Assembly (NCBI GenBank): GCA_900554745.1
Contig: USIU01000012.1
Span: 1-15,515, forward strand
DNA: 15,515 bases
Direction: 5' to 3'
Origin: an uncultured Leuconostoc sp.
Lineage (GTDB): Bacteria > Bacillota > Bacilli > Lactobacillales > Lactobacillaceae
Below are positions 1 to 6,384 of the stretch, one piece after another; the stretch's first letter is position 1; each line of letters begins with the position of its first letter. The notes below the pieces were generated by a model that was given only the letters and a program-made list of their open reading frames with translations, was not told where the DNA came from and did not search any database. Position numbers and translations under genes: made by a program.

Positions 1-2
1 CA

Positions 3-530
3 CTGGATCCTAAGACAACCAACCAAATTTTGGCTTTGCTCAAAAAGCTTAACCAAGAATTCGGTCTAACGATTGTGTTGATCACCCATGAAATGCAAGC
101 CGTTAAAGAAATTGCCAATAAGGTCGCGGTCATGCAAGATGGTGAAATCATTGAACGTGGCTCACTACTCGATATTTTTGCCCAACCAAAGGAACAATTA
201 ACGAAAGAATTCATCGAAACTGCCACAAATATTGATAAGGCGATTGAAACGATTTCGGCACAACCAATGGTTCAAAACTTACAACCCAACGAAATTTTTG
301 TGCGTTTGGCTTATGTTGGTGAAACAACCGATGAACCACTCATTGCCGGGCTTTTCCGTGATTTCAATGTCACTGCCAATATCTTGTACGGTAACATTGA
401 AGTCTTACAAGACACACCGGTCGGCTCATTACTCGTCATTCTATCCGGAACCCCAGAACAAATTAAAGCATCGATTTCAACCCTAGCTGATCATCATGTT
501 GAAATTGAAATCCTTAAAGGAGGGCAATAA
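3..530 (+). CDS. metN: Methionine ABC transporter ATP-binding protein MetN, 3' part
   Basis: This is the C-terminal half of the ATPase that powers methionine import at the inner face of the membrane. The reading frame is open to the left edge of the window, so the Walker A and signature motifs lie outside it. The visible part begins in the D-loop (LDPKT), then shows the H-loop (LITHEM) and the usual ABC tail ending in IIERG. The last 90 or so residues form a NIL/ACT-like domain (from about IFVRLAY to the end), which binds methionine and inhibits transport in MetN proteins. It ends two bases before metI, and the metI ribosome binding site lies inside its last codons, so the two are co-translated. 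A TTG at 30 in the same frame is an internal codon, not the start. Confidence 0.93.
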   Translation: MDPKTTNQILALLKKLNQEFGLTIVLITHEMQAVKEIANKVAVMQDGEIIERGSLLDIFAQPKEQLTKEFIETATNIDKAIETISAQPMVQNLQPNEIFVRLAYVGETTDEPLIAGLFRDFNVTANILYGNIEVLQDTPVGSLLVILSGTPEQIKASISTLADHHVEIEILKGGQ

Positions 531-532
531 TC

Positions 533-1228
533 ATGCAAACATGGTTCGCACAGACATTTCCAAACGTGGTTTATCAAGGCTGGACTGGTGATACAGGTTG
601 GCTAACAGCCATCAATGAAACACTCTTTATGACCTTCTGGTCGGCACTATTTGGTGGCTTGCTTGGCCTGATTTTTGGGGTCGGTTTAGTCATTACCGCT
701 CCTAACGGGATTACCCCAAATCGCGCGCTCTTTTGGCTGCTAGATAAAGTCGTGTCAATCTTCCGTGCCGTACCGTTTATTATCTTACTGGCCGCCATTG
801 CGCCGTTTACTAAACTTCTGGTCGGCACACAAATCGGGACAACCGCAGCGTTGGTGCCATTATCCCTTGGTGTCTTTCCTTTCTATGCCCGTCAAGTGCA
901 AGTCGCTTTATCCGAAGTGGATGGCGGTATTGTTGAAGCCGCACAAGCTGTGGGTGCTTCATTTTGGGATATTATCTTCGGCGTCTACTTGCGTGAAGGC
1001 CGTTCAGAAATCATCCGTGTCTCAACTGTCACACTGATTAGCTTGATTGGTTTGACAGCCATGGCTGGGGCTATCGGTGCTGGTGGTTTGGGTAACATGG
1101 CCATTTCTTATGGTTATAACCGCTTTGCCACAGATACGACCTGGTTTGCCACAATCCTTGTCTTAATTCTTGTCTTGATTGTACAAGTGGTCGGTGATTA
1201 CCTCGCCAAAAAGTTAAGCCATAAGTAA
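533..1228 (+). CDS. metI: Methionine ABC transporter permease MetI
   Basis: This is the membrane subunit of the methionine importer, 231 residues, the normal length for MetI. Hydrophobic segments are visible at about 30-55, 75-95, 103-120, 165-190 and 203-222, matching the five-helix MetI fold. The EAA coupling loop, which contacts the MetN ATPase, lies at about 135-156 (EAAQAVGASFWDI). The start is ATG at 533 with a strong AAAGGAGGG site 8 bases upstream. No MetQ substrate-binding protein follows; the gene is closed by a hairpin terminator, so metQ, if linked, must lie upstream of the window. Confidence 0.94.
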   Translation: MQTWFAQTFPNVVYQGWTGDTGWLTAINETLFMTFWSALFGGLLGLIFGVGLVITAPNGITPNRALFWLLDKVVSIFRAVPFIILLAAIAPFTKLLVGTQIGTTAALVPLSLGVFPFYARQVQVALSEVDGGIVEAAQAVGASFWDIIFGVYLREGRSEIIRVSTVTLISLIGLTAMAGAIGAGGLGNMAISYGYNRFATDTTWFATILVLILVLIVQVVGDYLAKKLSHK

Positions 1229-1255
1229 GCACTTTTATCAAATTTAATCGCTTAT

Positions 1256-1290
1256 AAAAAATGCTAATACGTCGCGTATTAGCATTTTTA
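1256..1290. terminator. Bidirectional terminator between metI and nagR
   Basis: A hairpin with a 16-base arm at 1256-1271, a 3-base TCG loop, and the matching arm at 1275-1290. The arm is flanked by A5 on one side and T5 on the other, so it can end metI transcription on the plus strand and the nagA-nagR transcript on the minus strand. Confidence 0.9.
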
Positions 1291-1326
1291 TTATTTTTAC
1301 AATAAAATCCTTGAAAGCAATTGACG

Positions 1327-2034
1327 TTATCGCGTCAATGTGAATTCAAATCGCTCGCCCACATAGTATGAGCGGACATATTCAAACGGCACGTCATTTT
1401 GATCGAAAGATACTTGACGAACCGTCAAGATCGCATCCCCACGCTTAATGGCTAACAATTCTGCCAAACGTTCATTGGCTAGGCTGGCCGAAATTGTTTG
1501 TTCTGCGCGCCCAGGTTGTACGCCAGCCTTGCCCAACGTCACATATAATGATTCGGTTAGGTCATGCTTAGAAAAATTTGTCACCAACTTTGCTGGCACG
1601 GTCGTCCGTTCAAGCAAAATGGGTTCGTCATCCCCCATACGCAACCGTTCCATCACAATGACTTCATCGTTTTGGGTCAATTGTAAATGGGTCATTTCTG
1701 ACGCTGACGGTGATGTGACTTTATAACTCACCGTTTTGGTACGCGCCACACGCCCGGTCGCCGCCATCAATTCCGTAAAACTGGTCATGCCCAGGGCGCG
1801 CTCAGAAACTTTTTGCTCTGCGACATACGTCCCAGACCCAACTTTACGTTCCAATAAGCCTTCGTCAACAAGTGTTTGCACAGCTTGCCGTAACGTCATG
1901 CGTGACACATTAAAAGCCGCCGCTAATTCACGTTCGGCCGGTAGGCGCTTATGTGACTGCCATTCTCCCGCTTCAATGCGCGCTTTAATTTGATTATGGA
2001 TTTGGATGTAACGTGGTGTCGCAGGTTTTGTCAT
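1327..2034 (-). CDS. nagR: GntR family regulator with UTRA domain, NagR/YvoA-like
   Basis: This is a 235-residue transcription factor of the HutC/YvoA branch of GntR. Residues 8-71 form the winged helix (LPAERELAAAFNVSRMTLRQ is the recognition part, GSGTYV the wing), and about 92-232 form a UTRA effector domain (ending in the typical EYVRSYYVGERFEF). In Bacillus subtilis the related NagR/YvoA represses GlcNAc genes and is released by amino-sugar phosphates. Here it is the second gene after nagA: its ATG shares one base with the nagA stop (TAATG), implying coupled translation. A NagR-type palindrome sits in the nagA promoter, so autoregulation is likely. The symbol is inferred from domain type and neighbour; the effector is not shown by the sequence. 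Confidence 0.88.
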   Translation of the reverse strand: MTKPATPRYIQIHNQIKARIEAGEWQSHKRLPAERELAAAFNVSRMTLRQAVQTLVDEGLLERKVGSGTYVAEQKVSERALGMTSFTELMAATGRVARTKTVSYKVTSPSASEMTHLQLTQNDEVIVMERLRMGDDEPILLERTTVPAKLVTNFSKHDLTESLYVTLGKAGVQPGRAEQTISASLANERLAELLAIKRGDAILTVRQVSFDQNDVPFEYVRSYYVGERFEFTLTR

Positions 2035-3194
2035 TAATTTTCCCGTGCAAATCGGCGACCCAGTGAATAAGTCGCTTGGAGTTGCATACCTTCCTTATTA
2101 AATAAATTAAAATCAGCATCTTTGCCAATGGCCAGTTCACCTTTTTGGGTCAAGCCAAATTCACGCGCTTGATTAACCGAACTCATTTGAACAGCTGCTT
2201 GAATGTCAGCAGAGGTCATTTGTTGGATATTACGGAATGCATCATCATACGCGAGCACAGAACCCGCGAGATGACCATTTTCAAGTCGGGCTTGCTTATC
2301 TTTAATGATCACTTTTTGCCCACCAAGTTCAGAAACGCCATCACCCAGGCCTTCAGCGCGCATGGAATCCGTAATGAGTTCTAACTGTTCCGGGCCCTTC
2401 AAACGAAAGGCGAGTTCTAGCATATCAGGGGCAATGTGGAAACCATCCGCGATGAGTTCTGCTGTGATTGAAGATTCCAACATGGCATGTCCTGTGACAC
2501 CAGGTTCACGATGATGCAAAGGCCGTTGCGCATTATAAAGATGTGTCACGTGCGTCGCGCGTGAATGGATCAATTGTTCACGTGTGGCATTAGAGTGCCC
2601 AATTGATGGCCGAATGTGATGTGCTAACATAAACGCTTCAAAATCAGGGATACCCCCATTTTCGGGCGCATACGTGACTAAGCGAATCCGTTCTCCAGAC
2701 AAGGCATACCACTTTTTGAGCAATTCAGTATCAGGATCAACAATGTATTCTTCTGGCTGAGCACCCATGAAGACTTTGTTAATGAATGGCCCTTCCAAAT
2801 GAATCCCTTGAATAACTGGATTCTTTTTCGCTACTTGATCGATCGTCACCAAAGCACGTTCAATATTTTCCGGTGACTGCGTCATGGTCGTTGGGAAAAG
2901 CGACGTAATCCCTTCCGTCACCATCAAATTAACCATTTGATCAAGCTTCTCTGGATCACCATCCATCGTATCAAAGCCATAACCACCGTGCTTATGCACA
3001 TCGATAAAGCCAGGCACCACTAAGCAACCACTGGCCTCTTCAATAACTGTATCTGCCGCATCTGGGACAAAATCGGCCATATACCCGACATCTAAAATCG
3101 TATCAGAAAAACGGATATACGCATCCGGCATATGCTTGTAGCCTGTGTAAAGATCAATGTTTTTCAATAATTTTACCATGATTATACGTGTCAC
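2034..3194 (-). CDS. nagA: N-acetylglucosamine-6-phosphate deacetylase NagA
   Basis: This cytosolic enzyme removes acetate from GlcNAc-6-phosphate to give glucosamine-6-phosphate in amino-sugar catabolism and wall recycling. Motifs, numbered from the inner ATG at 3179: PGFIDVHKHG at 56-65, metal ligand E129 in HLEGPF, H195 in SIGHSNAT, H213 in THLYNAQRP, and catalytic D271 in LITDSM. Length is 381-386 residues, normal for the family. A longer open frame runs to 3299 but would start inside the promoter, so it is rejected. I prefer GTG at 3194 because TGAGG stands 5 bases upstream; ATG at 3179 has no site at good spacing. The gene heads a two-gene operon with the GntR regulator. Confidence 0.93.
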   Translation of the reverse strand: MTRIIMVKLLKNIDLYTGYKHMPDAYIRFSDTILDVGYMADFVPDAADTVIEEASGCLVVPGFIDVHKHGGYGFDTMDGDPEKLDQMVNLMVTEGITSLFPTTMTQSPENIERALVTIDQVAKKNPVIQGIHLEGPFINKVFMGAQPEEYIVDPDTELLKKWYALSGERIRLVTYAPENGGIPDFEAFMLAHHIRPSIGHSNATREQLIHSRATHVTHLYNAQRPLHHREPGVTGHAMLESSITAELIADGFHIAPDMLELAFRLKGPEQLELITDSMRAEGLGDGVSELGGQKVIIKDKQARLENGHLAGSVLAYDDAFRNIQQMTSADIQAAVQMSSVNQAREFGLTQKGELAIGKDADFNLFNKEGMQLQATYSLGRRFAREN

Positions 3195-3270
3195 AGTAGC
3201 CTCATTATTCAAATGCAGATATTGAACAATTGGTGTGCTTCGACACTGCCTCCTTTTTCTATCTATCCTC

Positions 3271-3299
3271 ATTATAATTGGTATAGACCGATTTTGCAA
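3271..3299 (-). promoter_or_regulatory. nagA-nagR promoter
   Basis: On the minus strand, TTGCAA (-35, 3299-3294) and a consensus TATAAT (-10, 3276-3271) are separated by exactly 17 bases. It starts two bases beyond the terminator tail of the upstream yutG-like gene. Transcription should begin near 3264. Confidence 0.82.
3277..3292. promoter_or_regulatory. Probable NagR operator (dre-type palindrome)
   Basis: ATTGGTATAGACCGAT is an imperfect dyad: 6 of 8 base pairs match between halves. It resembles the TGGTCTAGACCA core bound by Bacillus subtilis NagR/YvoA. It fills the spacer between the -35 and -10 of the nagA promoter, where a bound repressor would block RNA polymerase. Assignment to the adjacent GntR regulator is inference. 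Confidence 0.75.
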
Positions 3300-3301
3300 A
3301 T

Positions 3302-3337
3302 CAAAATAAAAACGCCGGCGCGTTAACTGGCGGGCGT
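3302..3337 (-). terminator. Terminator of the yutG-like gene
   Basis: On the minus strand a GC-rich hairpin (ACGCC at 3337-3333 pairing with GGCGT at 3316-3312, inner pairs with mismatches) is followed by a run of T, one A, then more T. It lies immediately after the stop codon and just before the nagA -35. Confidence 0.75.
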
Positions 3338-3338
3338 C

Positions 3339-3839
3339 TTAGTTTGTCACAATATTTCTTGCATAGTTATGCGCAATTTTTGAGGCTGCAGCGGCTGCTA
3401 AGGCACCCGCAATATCATCCGCAAAAGTGGTTACAGCTGACGTTGTTTTCCCTAAACGATCCAATTCGCCAACTAACCCAACTTTTGTCTTATCAATATA
3501 GCCATAATTCGTCACGCCAATGGTGTCATAGGACATGGCAATGGCTGTACCAAGTGTTTCATCCACACCAAAAAGTGAATCATCCCCTTCGACCAAATCT
3601 TGTAAAGGTGATTCAAGTAAATGGGCTTCGGCCAAACGATCTAATTCTAGCGCCACCCAAATTTGATGTTGCACGACCCGCTTATGCAAAATACTGACCA
3701 CTGCTTCTTCGACTTGTTCTAACGTCAAGTCCGGTTGATAGCGGTGTTGGTTTTCATACCCAATCAACGCAATCCCGCGAATCGTGATGCGATGCTTTTT
3801 AAGTTTTTCGACAGTATTTTCATAAGTTGCGTATGCCAT
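3339..3839 (-). CDS. YutG/PgpA-like protein (phosphatidylglycerophosphatase A family)
   Basis: This 166-residue soluble protein resembles the Gram-positive YutG branch of the PgpA family. Characteristic features are the HKRVVQH segment at 52-58, the acidic stretch DDSLFGVDETLGTAIA at 86-101, and the TFADDIAGALAAAAASKIA segment at 138-156 with paired aspartates that in this family probably bind metal. Enteric PgpA is a membrane enzyme that dephosphorylates phosphatidylglycerol phosphate; this protein lacks long hydrophobic helices, so that reaction should not be assumed. It is a single-gene unit: its own promoter upstream, AAAGGGAG ribosome site 7 bases before ATG, and its own terminator. Confidence 0.82.
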   Translation of the reverse strand: MAYATYENTVEKLKKHRITIRGIALIGYENQHRYQPDLTLEQVEEAVVSILHKRVVQHQIWVALELDRLAEAHLLESPLQDLVEGDDSLFGVDETLGTAIAMSYDTIGVTNYGYIDKTKVGLVGELDRLGKTTSAVTTFADDIAGALAAAAASKIAHNYARNIVTN

Positions 3840-3865
3840 GATTGTTCTCCCTTTATTATGTCCCT

Positions 3866-3894
3866 AGTATAAACAATAAATCATGATTTGACAA
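3866..3894 (-). promoter_or_regulatory. Promoter of the yutG-like gene
   Basis: Minus strand TTGTCA (3894-3889), 17-base spacer, TATACT (3871-3866), about 27 bases before the start codon. The -35 lies back to back with the plus-strand promoter of the neighbouring tRNA. Confidence 0.72.
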
Positions 3895-3909
3895 AGCCCG
3901 TTTTGAGGC

Positions 3910-3938
3910 TTGCAAAATACAGGTAAAGTCTGTAAAAT
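3910..3938 (+). promoter_or_regulatory. Promoter of tRNA-Gln
   Basis: TTGCAA (3910-3915), 17-base spacer, TAAAAT (3933-3938), placing transcription start 5-7 bases before the mature tRNA. An alternative -35 (TTGACA at 3888-3893) has a poorer spacing to any -10. Confidence 0.6.
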
Positions 3939-3950
3939 ATATAGAGTAAT

Positions 3951-4022
3951 TGCCCCTTGGCCAAGCGGTAAGGCGGTGGCTTCTGGTGCCACTATGCGTT
4001 GGTTCGAATCCAACAGGGGCAA
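3951..4022 (+). tRNA. tRNA-Gln, anticodon CUG
   Basis: A 72-base cloverleaf: acceptor TGCCCCT/AGGGGCA, D stem GCC/GGC, anticodon stem GTGGC/GCCAC with loop TTCTGGT (anticodon CTG, reading CAG), variable loop TATGC, T stem GTTGG/CCAAC with loop TTCGAAT, discriminator A. All stems pair perfectly. The 3' CCA is not encoded, so it must be added enzymatically. It is a single-tRNA unit with its own promoter and terminator. Confidence 0.96.
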
Positions 4023-4029
4023 TGTTAGT

Positions 4030-4053
4030 AGCAGTCTTCGGACTGCTTTTTTT
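4030..4053 (+). terminator. Terminator of tRNA-Gln
   Basis: AGCAGTC, TTCG tetraloop, GACTGCT, then an uninterrupted run of T to 4053. It begins 8 bases after the tRNA. Confidence 0.9.
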
Positions 4054-4079
4054 GTGCTTTTTACGGCCCAATACAACCG

Positions 4080-4110
4080 AAAAAAGCCATCGTCTAAGAC
4101 GATGGCTTTT
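4080..4110 (-). terminator. Terminator of the flavoprotein oxidoreductase gene
   Basis: A 13-base perfect hairpin (arms 4110-4098 and 4094-4082, loop TTA on the minus strand) ending in a run of six T. Its first two bases belong to the stop codon of the oxidoreductase. In the plus direction it could act as a weaker back-up for the tRNA unit. Confidence 0.88.
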
Positions 4111-5446
4111 AATAAAATGTTGCAAATTCTGACCCTAATGATGGATAAGCATATAAGTTAGCTTGCGTTTCCGCTAACGTCCGTCGTTCATTAATCGCTG
4201 TGACAAAATAATTAATGACTTCTTCGGCCTCAGCGGCAATCACACTCGCACCAACGATATGTCCGTCATCATCCAGGACTGTCCGTACCCGTGCCGTATC
4301 ATTATAGCGATAAAATGGCATGACTTGACTCATATCAATATCCGTTACCCGATACCCCTTCGCCAGTCCTGCTTCAACCGATACCCCAACTTGCGCAATA
4401 TGTTGGGTGCCAAATACCACCACCGGAATGGCTGGGTACGTAATAGGGGCGGTGGTCAATCCAGCAATGACTTGCGCCACGTAACGCCCTTCATGGTTCC
4501 CAGTCGGCACTAATTTAGCTACTGGTGAACCCCCGACATCCCCAATCGCATAAATATGTGGGTTTGACGTGCGCAAATGGTCATCAACCGGAATTTCCGT
4601 TGTCTCCCAGATTACTCCTGCATTTTCCAGCTGTAGTTGATCCGCATTGGCCACGCGACCCGCCGTCGCAAACACCCGATCCGTTTCAAATTGTGTCCCA
4701 TCAACCAATGTCACCATTAAACGCCCAGCTGACGTCTGCGTAATGCGTTGAACAGTGGCATTAAAATACCAGTCAATGCCCGTTTCTTGCATGTCGGTGA
4801 TGAGCTGGCGAACTAAGGTTTGATCAAATGACCGCAAGGCAGTTGGGCCGGCAGTCACAATCCGTGTGTGGGCGCCAGCAGCTTGGGTAATATTGGCAAA
4901 TTCCATTCCGATATACCCAGCGCCAATAAACGTCACATCATCTGGTATTGCTGGCAAGTTCAAAAAGGCTTCAGAATCTTGCGTGAATTCAGCACCAGGA
5001 AACGTTAACGTCTTGGGCCGTTGTCCGGTGGCAATCACCCAATCTTGCGCCTTAATCTGATCGCCGGTGTCACCCACCGCGACCGTATTGTCATTCACAA
5101 ACGCCGCCCGACCATAGAAACGGGTAATCCCAGCATCATCCAGCCCGCGAATTTTCCGGGGTTCAACGGCATCGACATAACGTTGTTTGTGCGCCATCAA
5201 AGCCGACCAGTCAATGGTTGACAAGCCACGCAGCCCAAGATTTTGGAGGGCTGATTGCCGGTGAATGCCTTCAACCGCCGCCAGCAAGATTTTCTTGGGA
5301 TCGCAGCCATAATTCGGGCATGTCCCGCCCCATAGATAATCTTCTAAAATAGCGACCTGCTTGCCAAGCGCCCGCGCAGCATACGCCGCTGCAAGACCAG
5401 CAGGTCCGGCGCCAATGACGCCAACTTCAAATTCGTATTCTGTCAT
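4109..5446 (-). CDS. Class I pyridine nucleotide-disulfide oxidoreductase, glutathione-reductase-like
   Basis: This 445-residue FAD enzyme uses NAD(P)H to reduce a disulfide or related substrate. Visible parts: FAD GxGxxG at G12-G17, redox pair C43/C48 in GGTCPNYGCDPKK, ATG motif at 139-141, NAD(P)-binding GAGYIG at 175-180, second FAD motif IYAIGDV at 298-304, and a C-terminal dimer domain from about 335. The catalytic His-Glu signature (HPT..E) normally near the C-terminus reads Y-P-S-L-G-S-E here (Y434, E440), so the usual proton-donor histidine is missing. Lactic acid bacteria have many such proteins annotated as glutathione reductase; the true substrate is unknown. The start is ATG at 5446 with GAGGTG 5 bases upstream. 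Single-gene unit, divergent from the thiamine operon. Confidence 0.88.
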   Translation of the reverse strand: MTEYEFEVGVIGAGPAGLAAAYAARALGKQVAILEDYLWGGTCPNYGCDPKKILLAAVEGIHRQSALQNLGLRGLSTIDWSALMAHKQRYVDAVEPRKIRGLDDAGITRFYGRAAFVNDNTVAVGDTGDQIKAQDWVIATGQRPKTLTFPGAEFTQDSEAFLNLPAIPDDVTFIGAGYIGMEFANITQAAGAHTRIVTAGPTALRSFDQTLVRQLITDMQETGIDWYFNATVQRITQTSAGRLMVTLVDGTQFETDRVFATAGRVANADQLQLENAGVIWETTEIPVDDHLRTSNPHIYAIGDVGGSPVAKLVPTGNHEGRYVAQVIAGLTTAPITYPAIPVVVFGTQHIAQVGVSVEAGLAKGYRVTDIDMSQVMPFYRYNDTARVRTVLDDDGHIVGASVIAAEAEEVINYFVTAINERRTLAETQANLYAYPSLGSEFATFY

Positions 5447-5465
5447 GATTCACCTCGTTGTTCAT

Positions 5466-5474
5466 ATTATACCA
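5466..5474 (-). promoter_or_regulatory. Extended -10 promoter of the oxidoreductase gene
   Basis: Minus strand TGGTATAAT, a full extended -10, 20 bases before the ATG. No convincing -35 is found at 17 bases (AGCGAA), as expected for an extended -10 promoter. Confidence 0.65.
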
Positions 5475-5517
5475 GTATTTCCGATTGATTCGCTGCGATG
5501 ACCCAACAGACGCTTTC

Positions 5518-5533
5518 ATGAAAGTGTTTGCAT
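5518..5533. promoter_or_regulatory. Possible CcpA (cre) site
   Basis: ATGAAAGTGTTTGCAT matches the cre consensus WTGNAANCGNTNNCAW except for T in place of C in the central CG. It overlaps the -35 of the thiamine operon and half of a 12-base palindrome (CTTTCATGAAAG, 5513-5524). Recognition by eye only. Confidence 0.4.
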
Positions 5534-5556
5534 AAATGCATGACATATGTTAAATT
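5528..5556 (+). promoter_or_regulatory. Probable promoter of the thiamine operon
   Basis: TTGCAT (5528-5533), 17-base spacer, TAAATT (5551-5556). It lies about 25 bases before the TPP riboswitch core, the expected place. The -10 is weak. Confidence 0.5.
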
Positions 5557-5578
5557 TAACGTGTAGTTGAATATTTAA

Positions 5579-5651
5579 CAATCTGGGGTGCCATTTGGCT
5601 GAGAAACACCCATTGAACCTGATCTGGTTAGTACCAGCGAAGGGAGCATTG
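5579..5651 (+). ncRNA. TPP riboswitch (THI element)
   Basis: The conserved thi-box runs GGGGTGCC (5585-5592), GGCTGAGA (5597-5604), CACCC (5608-5612), TTGAACCTGATCTGG, TTAGTACCAGCG and AAGGGA to about 5645. The outer stem P1 pairs CAAT (5579-5582) with ATTG (5648-5651). The optional P3a side arm is absent, the compact bacterial form. It binds thiamine diphosphate in the nascent RNA and controls the ykoEDC-tenA operon downstream through the terminator at 5675-5707. Confidence 0.96.
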
Positions 5652-5674
5652 CGCTTTAGTGTGTCTTTAAGTAA

Positions 5675-5707
5675 ACGCATGGTTCATAAAAAGCCAGGCG
5701 TTTTTTT
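5675..5707 (+). terminator. Riboswitch-controlled terminator
   Basis: Arms ACGCATGG (5675-5682) and CCAGGCGT (5694-5701, one A-G mismatch) followed by a run of seven T. TTGCG at the 3' side of riboswitch P1 (5650-5653) can pair with CGCA of the terminator arm, a possible antiterminator that TPP binding would break. The pairing is inferred by eye. Confidence 0.82.
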
Positions 5708-5802
5708 ATTGGTCAAAATTTGACGTGATCAGACACAGCAAAACTGCACTTTGCCAGACATAAGATACAAAACTACAAAAATTTTATGGAGGCATAATCA
5801 TT

Positions 5803-6384
5803 ATGCAAACGATTTCAAATTCTAAACGGCCACATTGGGCGTTACGCGATGTGCTACTGCTGGCCTTTGTCGCAGTTTTCATCGGCTTTATTTTCTGGGT
5901 GCTGGGGCCAGTTTATAATGTTTTGTCTGCTGCCCTCACACCAATGGGCTTGGCCCCCTTTGCTAACGACCTCTTGCTTGGGGGTTGGATGATGGCCGCA
6001 CCTTTGGCCAGCGTGTTAATTCGCCAAGCCGGTGCGGGTGTATTAGGTGAAGTCTTTGCCGCAGCTGTTGAAATGTTGCTTGGCGGACAATGGGGCGTGG
6101 CAACCCTGCTCTCTGGTCTCGTTCAAGGTATTGGTAGTGAAGCTGGTTTTGCCATCTTGGGCTATAAAGATTGGCACTGGCGCGGTATCTTCGCTTCTGC
6201 TGTCACTGGCACGATTGTGACATTCATCTGGTCACTGTTCCGTGATGGCTATGCTTCATACCATATTGGCCTACTCGTAGCCTTGTTCTTGACACGTTTT
6301 GTGTCAATCCTGTTCTTTGGTGGCGTCTTAGTGGTGGCCATCCAAAAGTTGATCGAAAAATCTGGTGTCTTACGTCGTGACTGA
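5803..6384 (+). CDS. ykoE: ECF transporter substrate-binding (S) component, YkoE family
   Basis: This 193-residue membrane protein has five or six hydrophobic helices (about 17-37, 50-70, 80-125 in two, 127-147, 150-183) and matches the YkoE family. In Bacillus subtilis YkoE is the S component of the YkoFEDC transporter, thought to import thiamine or its pyrimidine HMP. Family traits seen here are the start RPHWALRDVLLLA and the run QWGVATLLSGLVQGIGSEAGFA around 96-117. It is the first gene after the TPP riboswitch, with GGAGG 10 bases before its ATG. The end overlaps the next gene. The exact ligand (HMP, thiamine or an aminopyrimidine) cannot be read from sequence; tenA in the operon favours the pyrimidine moiety. 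No ykoF homologue is present here. Confidence 0.9.
   Translation: MQTISNSKRPHWALRDVLLLAFVAVFIGFIFWVLGPVYNVLSAALTPMGLAPFANDLLLGGWMMAAPLASVLIRQAGAGVLGEVFAAAVEMLLGGQWGVATLLSGLVQGIGSEAGFAILGYKDWHWRGIFASAVTGTIVTFIWSLFRDGYASYHIGLLVALFLTRFVSILFFGGVLVVAIQKLIEKSGVLRRD

Noticed and set aside
1448..1993. Plus-strand open frames opposite the GntR gene
   Set aside because: They mirror the codon pattern of the real minus-strand gene and have no ribosome sites or recognisable domains.
3195..3299. N-terminal extension of NagA (421-residue form starting at 3299)
   Set aside because: Its TTG start is the -35 hexamer and the frame crosses the -10 and operator; the extra residues do not look like NagA.
3856..4161. 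Open frames of 60-89 codons on both strands over the tRNA region
   Set aside because: They run across the tRNA gene and two terminator hairpins, lack ribosome sites, and encode protein with no recognisable character.
5751..5779. Second promoter (TTGCCA-17-TACAAA) directly before ykoE
   Set aside because: Transcription would begin at or near the ribosome site (5788-5792), leaving almost no leader; the -10 is weak.
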